IMG/VR virus record: IMGVR_UViG_3300022858_000824
Location: 1 to 27,000 of that record
Source of the DNA: a virus
DNA: 27,000 nucleotides
Direction: 5' to 3' (one strand)
The translations under genes were made by a program, and so were the position numbers. The notes under the pieces were generated by a model. The model did no database searches, was not told where the DNA came from, and saw only the letters and a program-made list of their open reading frames with translations. Positions 23,115 to 27,000 of the stretch are shown piece after piece (position 1 is the first letter of the stretch; each line of letters begins with the position of its first letter).

Positions 23115-23142
23115 AGTATATACCTTTTGGATGTGAAGTCAA
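23115..23142 (-). promoter_or_regulatory. Strong sigma70-type promoter
   Basis: Minus strand TTGACT, 16-base spacer, TATACT; both boxes match the consensus at five of six positions. It lies 30 bases before the ATG of the ribbon-helix-helix gene and overlaps an AT-rich ATTAGTATATAC stretch that could be an operator. Confidence 0.7.
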
Positions 23143-23146
23143 GGGT

Positions 23147-23329
23147 TTATTTTGAAATTCTTTTCCATGTATTCCAAGAAGTACGTTTGACTATTTTATC
23201 ATCACACATGTCTTTGATTGGTTGATTGTAACAAGGGTATGATCCAAATAAAAATACATCCAATGGTAATCCATCTCCGCATATATTCTCTGCTGTTATC
23301 TCTTCATAAACTGCTTCTCTCTGTTGCAT
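23147..23329 (-). CDS. Unknown 60-residue protein
   Basis: Starts MQQREAVYEEITAEN and contains CGDGLPLDVFLFGSYPCYN and DMCDDKIVKR. AGAGGT six bases before the ATG is part of the R3 repeat that also precedes the DNA methyltransferase gene. Three cysteines without clear zinc spacing. Its end overlaps the start of the promoter region for the ribbon-helix-helix gene. No family recognised. Confidence 0.5.
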   Translation of the reverse strand: MQQREAVYEEITAENICGDGLPLDVFLFGSYPCYNQPIKDMCDDKIVKRTSWNTWKRISK

Positions 23330-23360
23330 ATTTAACCTCTGACGCAGTAATATTTATTTT
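23328..23360 (-). repeat. Repeat R3, copy 1, gene leader
   Basis: 33 bases on the plus strand beginning ATATTTAACCTCTG and ending GTAATATTTATTTT, one mismatch to 25514-25546. On the minus strand it places AGAGGT (an RBS) and TTAAATAT directly before a start codon, with a small CTG-CAG palindrome. It overlaps the last codons of the DUF559 gene. Confidence 0.7.
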
Positions 23361-23914
23361 GCTTTTCTAATGATGCCTGTATCCTTACGTTTTTTGGTAA
23401 GTTTCTCTTTTTTGGCAAGGCGTTTCTGTCTCCTACTGGTTTTTGAGTTCTTTTTACGTTTTACTTTCTGTTTAGTATGCTCCTCATCTGATTTTAAATA
23501 ATATTCAGTATCATGTAACGGAGTGCAACCATCTTTAATTGTTTTTAACAGCATATCTCTAAATTGTAAAGTTTCAACTTCAGCATTTTTGAAACGGACC
23601 ACTTTATTTCCAACTGATTCTAAGAACTCTGTGCGAATGGCATCGTATTTTTTTGTTTTATTGTGGCTGCTACCGTCGATTTCAATAACCAGTTGCAATT
23701 CCTCTATCCAAAAATCGACTATATACCATTTGTTTGTTAGTTTATTACAAAATATTTTTTGGTTTTTCATAGTGAGATTTTGTTGTTTACATAAGTCAGA
23801 TAGTAAATAGTTTGTGACCTGCTCATGAAAAGTAGCACCACCATTACGCATCCATCTAGCATATTTCGCCATTAATTTATCGATGGGTACTCGGTCTCTT
23901 CTGGTTTTAGCCAT
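23354..23914 (-). CDS. DUF559/Vsr-like endonuclease with basic tail
   Basis: 186 residues. The core WYIVDFWIEELQLVIEIDG followed by SSHNKTKKYDAIRTEFLESVG and KVVRF is the DUF559 pattern, a PD-(D/E)xK-like nuclease fold related to the Vsr mismatch endonuclease; the D, E-x-D and H residues are the expected metal-site group. The last 45 residues are almost all Lys/Arg (KRKKNSKTSRRQKRLAKK), likely for DNA binding. Such proteins occur as free-standing homing-type nucleases and next to C5 methyltransferases. Here a DNA methyltransferase lies four genes upstream, and a C5 pair about 2 kb downstream. Its start codon follows GGAAGG. Activity is inferred from pattern. Confidence 0.72.
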   Translation of the reverse strand: MAKTRRDRVPIDKLMAKYARWMRNGGATFHEQVTNYLLSDLCKQQNLTMKNQKIFCNKLTNKWYIVDFWIEELQLVIEIDGSSHNKTKKYDAIRTEFLESVGNKVVRFKNAEVETLQFRDMLLKTIKDGCTPLHDTEYYLKSDEEHTKQKVKRKKNSKTSRRQKRLAKKEKLTKKRKDTGIIRKAK

Positions 23915-23939
23915 TACGCACTACCTTCCAACCAAGAGT

Positions 23940-24149
23940 TTATTTTCTAGCTCCAACATAACCTGATAAAGATGTAAATCCAGCCTCGCTATCAATTTTA
24001 CCATGTTCCTCAGTTGGATGGATAATACTAAACCCGTATTTTGGGTGAAATATCTGAATATTTGTATAACCATTATCTTTTTTGATTATGGAAATAACTG
24101 AATTCCGTAGCCATCTTCTTACAATCCAGTACTGTATTTTATTTAACAT
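23940..24149 (-). CDS. Unknown 69-residue protein
   Basis: MLNKIQYWIVRRWLRNSVIS, then KDNGYTNIQIFHPKYGFSIIHPTEEHGK and a glycine-rich end. AAAGGAA upstream of the ATG. The basic aromatic first helix could bind membrane or DNA; the beta-rich middle gives no hint. Family not recognised. Confidence 0.52.
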   Translation of the reverse strand: MLNKIQYWIVRRWLRNSVISIIKKDNGYTNIQIFHPKYGFSIIHPTEEHGKIDSEAGFTSLSGYVGARK

Positions 24150-24185
24150 CGCTTATTCCTTTATCTGTCATGTTCAATATGGAAT

Positions 24186-24377
24186 TTATTTGGTATTTGG
24201 GCATTCTACACCATCTGATTGTTCCTCAAAAGCTTCGATACCACACATTCTACAACGTGGTCCTTGATTTGGAATATATTCAAGTAGAGGTAATTCACAT
24301 TTACAACCACATTTTCGCAATAGTGTTATATGCGCTATCTCTGCATCAGTCATTGGTATGTTATTTTTCCATTTCAT
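24186..24377 (-). CDS. Small zinc-binding protein
   Basis: 63 residues. Cysteines are in two groups: KCGCKCELP and CRMCGIEAF, plus CPNTK at the end, a zinc-ribbon-like pattern. GGAG is seven bases from the first ATG, favouring it over a second ATG eight codons on. The opening MTDAEIAHITLLRKCGC suggests a helix before the metal site. Probably part of the small-gene run behind the DNA methyltransferase. Function unknown. Confidence 0.58.
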   Translation of the reverse strand: MKWKNNIPMTDAEIAHITLLRKCGCKCELPLLEYIPNQGPRCRMCGIEAFEEQSDGVECPNTK

Positions 24378-24393
24378 AAAAGAACTCCAGAAG

Positions 24394-24597
24394 TTATTTA
24401 TTCAACAATTTCTTTTGTAATTCAATGACTTCTTTTCTGGCTTCATCTAACTCAGTTGCAAGATAAAAAATTAAGTTATCACCACAACAGTCACGCCATT
24501 CTTCTCCGTATCGTAATGCACGGAACTTGTTATCTCCTAGTACAACTGTGTATTTACCATCGGCTACATGAACATACGTCGTATCTTTCAGTGTCAT
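24394..24597 (-). CDS. Unknown 67-residue protein
   Basis: I start at the ATG at 24597, six bases after AAAGGAGA; the ATG five codons upstream lies before this RBS. MTLKDTTYVHVADGKYTVVLGDN predicts beta strands, then a helix (ATELDEARKEVIELQKKLL) that could form a coiled coil. Two adjacent cysteines (DCCGDN). No family recognised. Translationally close to the methyltransferase stop (16 bases). Confidence 0.55.
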   Translation of the reverse strand: MTLKDTTYVHVADGKYTVVLGDNKFRALRYGEEWRDCCGDNLIFYLATELDEARKEVIELQKKLLNK

Positions 24598-24612
24598 TAT
24601 ATCTCCTTTCAT

Positions 24613-25506
24613 CTAAGATTTTATCTCTAAATCCAATTCATCCCAAGGCAATAGACCTGGACGTTGTTCTCTTCTCCTTGGTTTTGATGGTCTGTAATTT
24701 GGATTTTCTATTCTGTTCTTTGCGATTTCAAAGTAATCTACGTCTTTTTCTATGCCGATAAATTTGCGGTTCGTTATCTTCGCCATTTTACCAGTTGTTC
24801 CAGATCCCATCATTGGATCGAGAACAGTATCGCCTTTGTTGCTCCAAGATATTATATGATCATGGGCTAGTTGCTCTGGGAATGGCGCTGGGTGAGCACC
24901 TTTCAATGTTTGTGGTGATATATCCCAGACATTAAATCTTTGTCCATATTCTGGCTGAACCCGGCCTTCATTACTCATTCTTTTCATATCGCCGTTCCGA
25001 CATCTTATGGTGCCTTTTTTTACTGCCCCGATTGTCTTGCATAACCTATCTTTTATTGGATTGAAGATTCCTATTTTATGTTTTGTCAATACAAACATAT
25101 ACTCAAATGTTGGTGCATATCTTGTTTGTAATGCGCCAACGGCTGAGAAATTCGGTTTATTATAGATCATCGTATCATGCAGATTAAATCCTACCTTTTT
25201 GAAATACAACGCCTGTCTGAACGATGTGCCTGTTTCACTTCCATCAATAGTTGCATCGCCAACAACCCAGACCACTACACCGCCATTTTTTGTCACTCTG
25301 AAAAGCTCTTGAATGATTGCTTTCCATATGTCTTCATTCCATTCGAGTGAACTATTATATGTTCTTAAGTTATCGTAAGGAGGAGATGTAATCACCAGAT
25401 CAATAGAGTCATTTAAAATGCGTTCTGTGACTCTCAGGCAATCCCCGTTGATCAATGTGTCTGGTTCGATCCACCCAATATTTGATTCTTTCTCTATCTT
25501 TAACAT
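24613..25506 (-). CDS. N4-cytosine/N6-adenine DNA methyltransferase
   Basis: 297 residues. Catalytic motif IV is SPPYDNLR (residues 41-48) and the AdoMet motif I region is VLDPMMGSGTTGKMA near residue 230, giving beta-class order, with a variable recognition region between (residues about 110-215). The closing FIGIEKDVDYFEIAKNRI is the usual acidic strand and helix. SPPY is compatible with N4-cytosine or N6-adenine methylation. No matching endonuclease was found next to it. RBS AGGAA lies just before the ATG, and repeat R3 is directly upstream. With the C5 pair, three DNA methyltransferases occur in 6 kb, likely protection against host restriction. Confidence 0.9.
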   Translation of the reverse strand: MLKIEKESNIGWIEPDTLINGDCLRVTERILNDSIDLVITSPPYDNLRTYNSSLEWNEDIWKAIIQELFRVTKNGGVVVWVVGDATIDGSETGTSFRQALYFKKVGFNLHDTMIYNKPNFSAVGALQTRYAPTFEYMFVLTKHKIGIFNPIKDRLCKTIGAVKKGTIRCRNGDMKRMSNEGRVQPEYGQRFNVWDISPQTLKGAHPAPFPEQLAHDHIISWSNKGDTVLDPMMGSGTTGKMAKITNRKFIGIEKDVDYFEIAKNRIENPNYRPSKPRRREQRPGLLPWDELDLEIKS

Positions 25507-25513
25507 ATTTCCT

Positions 25514-25546
25514 ATATTTAACCTCTGTCGCAGTAATATTTATTTT
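25514..25546 (-). repeat. Repeat R3, copy 2, gene leader
   Basis: 33 bases with one mismatch to 23328-23360. It lies seven bases from the methyltransferase start codon. On the minus strand it would be the end of the leader RNA with its AGAGGT box. Confidence 0.7.
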
Positions 25547-25633
25547 AACCATAATATCACCAGTTTGTTAAGTGCTCTGTTCAAAAAACTAACAAGGAAA
25601 AGGTTCTGATCAGAGATATTTAAAAGTAATATA

Positions 25634-25662
25634 TTGCGTAAATTGTAAAACATAGTTATAAT
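25634..25662 (+). promoter_or_regulatory. Putative plus-strand promoter
   Basis: TTGCGT, 17-base spacer, perfect TATAAT. The -35 matches only three of six. It faces the hairpin series at 25677-25807 and no plus-strand gene, which points to a non-coding transcript. Confidence 0.45.
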
Positions 25663-25669
25663 AAAATAT

Positions 25670-25860
25670 TATTATGGGAGAGTTCTTATACTGAGGTAAT
25701 CTCCGTATTTCTGAAATAGTCGTCAGCTATTTCTCCACCCCTGCTTCTGCATCACTTTACCTAATTGTTATGGTACTGAGCAGCACAGCTCCTTTATTTC
25801 TAAAGGATTTGATATTTACCAGAGTTATTATTTATATTGATACCGTAGGTAATTAAAATC
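25670..25860 (+). ncRNA. Candidate structured RNA
   Basis: There is no gene between 25547 and 25870. Within it: GGAGA (25677-25681)/TCTCC (25700-25704); a perfect hairpin GAAATAG/CTATTTC (25713-25733); GAGC/GCTC (25778-25791); TCCTTTA-TTTC-TAAAGGA (25790-25807); and a long-range pair TTACCTA (from about 25757)/TAGGTAA (from about 25846). The two late hairpins share bases and are alternatives. No tRNA or known riboswitch fits, and similarity to 6S-type RNAs is not established. The right end runs into the 3' end of the minus-strand gene at 25871. Confidence 0.35.
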
Positions 25861-25870
25861 AGATGGCACA

Positions 25871-26101
25871 TTAGTCCCATTTAACGAATTCGCCGTGTTT
25901 TACAGCATTCGTGGGTCGGCCCAGGCCCAATATTTTGTTATCGATACCATAAAAAATCCCCAAAACAGGTTTTTGACGTCTGAGTTGGGGATTTAAGTAT
26001 TGTTCGAGCTTTAATGACGCAACAGGCAGCGCTTTGGTCCTTGCGGAACCAAATGACTCTAACAATTTATTACACTTTATATTTGATTCACTGTTTTCCA
26101 T
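25871..26101 (-). CDS. Unknown 76-residue protein
   Basis: MENSESNIKCNKLLESFGS at the start, then KPVLGIFYGIDNKILGLGRP near the end. Only a weak RBS (GGAA) lies before the ATG, with a TTGACC/TACACT pair upstream whose spacing is too short for a normal promoter; expression is therefore uncertain. No motif or family. Flanked by 324 bases without a gene on one side and 159 on the other. Confidence 0.42.
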   Translation of the reverse strand: MENSESNIKCNKLLESFGSARTKALPVASLKLEQYLNPQLRRQKPVLGIFYGIDNKILGLGRPTNAVKHGEFVKWD

Positions 26102-26260
26102 ATTCCAAGTGTAGCAAGGTTTGGTAGGTCAACAATTATTTTTTGAACTTTGAATAATAATATTGCACTCGGCCACAGATAAAAGCAGTAAATTTCCATC
26201 TATGCCCGTGATGTGCAAAATCAGAATAGGTCCAACTGAATTTAATTTCCTCCTATCCAA

Positions 26261-26611
26261 TTATTTCTGTCTGTCTGGCAGTTTGTGAACCCAAGGGAAG
26301 AAGTCGGTTACTGTATCCATATTGATAAATGCTTCACCTACTGGTTCTACTTCAGACAACGACCCTTCTTTAATTGCATTCATAAATCTACCACTATCTG
26401 CAACCCACGATGCATCTACTAATTTTAAAATGTTAGTACCACTCAAACGTGAATCAACCATACCCACCAAATGATAATTAACAGCTCTAAAAAAGAATGA
26501 TTCCCCAATCAAATCATCAAGATTATTAATTTCTTTAGTAGAATCCTGTGCCAATTGATCTTTTATTTTACAATATGTTTCTTCAGATACTTCAATGGTT
26601 CGTTTTTTCAT
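26261..26611 (-). CDS. Conserved phage protein of unknown function
   Basis: 116 residues. The opening MKKRTIEVSEETYCKIKDQL, then GESFFFRAVNYHLVGMVDSRL, DASWVADSGRFMNAIKEGSL and TDFFPWVHKLPDRQK match a small protein I have met in several tailed-phage genomes; its role is unknown. The first 20 residues resemble a ribbon-helix-helix opening strand and helix. AAAGGAG precedes the ATG. It is the first gene after the hexamer array and the promoter at 26948, so the array would lie in its long leader. Confidence 0.68.
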   Translation of the reverse strand: MKKRTIEVSEETYCKIKDQLAQDSTKEINNLDDLIGESFFFRAVNYHLVGMVDSRLSGTNILKLVDASWVADSGRFMNAIKEGSLSEVEPVGEAFINMDTVTDFFPWVHKLPDRQK

Positions 26612-26670
26612 CCCGATCTCCTTTTTTTCTAGTTATAAATACAAATGCAAATACAATCTTAATCCTAATA

Positions 26671-26886
26671 TGACCCTAATCTTGACCCTGATCTTGACCC
26701 TGATCTTGACCCTGACCATGACCCTGACCATGACCCTGATCTTGACCATGACCCTGACCCTGATCTTGATCTTGACCATGATCTTGACCCTGATCTTGAC
26801 CATGATCTTGACCATGATCTTGACCATGACCCTGATCTTGATCTTGCCCCTGACCTTGCCCCTGATCTTGACCTTGACCTTGACTC
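26671..26886 (+). repeat. Hexanucleotide array, 36 units
   Basis: 216 bases, exactly 36 six-base units with no insertion or deletion: 12 TGATCT, 10 TGACCC, 7 TGACCA, and 7 variants (TGACCT, TGCCCC, TAATCT, TGACTC). Because the unit is a multiple of three, long open frames arise on both strands; on the minus strand one reads alternating Ser with Arg, Gly or Trp, another Val-Lys-Ile. These are probably by-products, though a Ser/Arg-rich peptide from an ATG at 26907 cannot be excluded. Confidence 0.9.
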
Positions 26887-26947
26887 TAATAAGTTATAAA
26901 AAATCATTAGACTAAATACCCCCTCTCCCGAATGTTTTATTTCTCTC

Positions 26948-26956
26948 ATTATAGCA
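26948..26956 (-). promoter_or_regulatory. Extended -10 promoter upstream of the hexamer array
   Basis: TGCTATAAT on the minus strand, the same extended -10 as at 19263. No good -35 is seen. Transcription would start near 26941 and pass through the array into the gene at 26261-26611, giving a leader of about 330 bases. Confidence 0.5.
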
Positions 26957-27000
26957 TAGAGATAAAGTTTTTCTTCGATTTTCTTTCATAATTCAAATTA

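Noticed and set aside
25670-25870. tRNA or known riboswitch in the gene-free stretch
   Set aside because: No T-loop or anticodon arm of normal form on either strand and no riboswitch signature I recognise; kept only as a candidate structured RNA.
26136-26246. 36-codon minus-strand frame preceded by AGGAGG
   Set aside because: It would need a rare ATT start only two bases from the RBS, and has no family-like sequence. The AGGAGG alone is not enough.
26595-26949. Long frames on both strands across the hexamer array (Thr-Leu, Ser-Arg and Val-Lys-Ile repeats)
   Set aside because: They follow from a repeat unit divisible by three. One minus-strand ATG overlaps the promoter -10 box, so it would lie upstream of the transcript start.

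Overview
The window looks like part of the genome of a tailed bacteriophage (or a related prophage or metagenomic phage contig). It is AT-rich, tightly packed and almost entirely read from the minus strand. Many genes overlap by ATGA or have a strong GGAGG-type ribosome binding site (RBS) inside the preceding gene. The only structural gene seen is a portal-like protein cut by the left edge, on the plus strand with one unknown gene behind it. It meets the minus-strand block tail to tail at about 1966-2013. No tRNA, rRNA, CRISPR array or integrase was found. The host is uncertain. Two GCGATCGC octamers (the cyanobacterial HIP1 word) sit inside small dispersed repeats, and GGCGTAGCC and GGAGCGTAGC hairpin tips occur in a repeat island. 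Together they hint at a filamentous cyanobacterial host, but this is inference.

Layout, left to right. 1-2013: portal end and an unknown gene. 1966-11240: a surface-sugar and methylation cluster. It holds three class I methyltransferases, an FkbM methyltransferase, a glycosyltransferase split into two overlapping frames, a GDP-L-fucose synthase-like enzyme, a second epimerase/dehydratase, a transketolase split into N and C subunits, another glycosyltransferase, and thymidylate synthase ThyX. 11251-16566: small unknown genes around a 749-residue protein with three glycosyltransferase modules, and a decayed helix-hairpin-helix/BRCT gene. 16637-19179: a cytidine-deaminase-like gene interrupted by small repeats, an RNA ligase, a small protein of a putative pyrimidine-dimer-glycosylase-like family, and a Cys4 zinc protein. 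19301-21381: two tandem, closely related C5-cytosine DNA methyltransferases. 21385-22108: a hairpin-rich island without a convincing gene. 22109-25506: an unknown HTH-like protein behind a structured leader, a ribbon-helix-helix regulator, a DUF559 nuclease, small zinc proteins, and an N4/N6-type DNA methyltransferase. 25547-27000: a possible structured RNA with its own plus-strand promoter, two small genes, and a 36-unit hexanucleotide array lying between a promoter and the gene it probably drives.

How it may work together (inference). The sugar genes probably build or decorate a polysaccharide or a virion glycan. ThyX, the deaminase remnant and the three DNA methyltransferases belong to nucleotide supply and DNA modification. 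The RNA ligase, the glycosylase-like protein and the ligase remnant are nucleic-acid repair functions. The most notable observations are: a deaminase gene whose single frame is restored exactly when two repeat copies (28 and 35 nt) are removed; a BRCT gene broken by an 8-bp tandem duplication; a three-way-junction leader containing a 15-codon peptide; the hairpin island; and the hexamer array.
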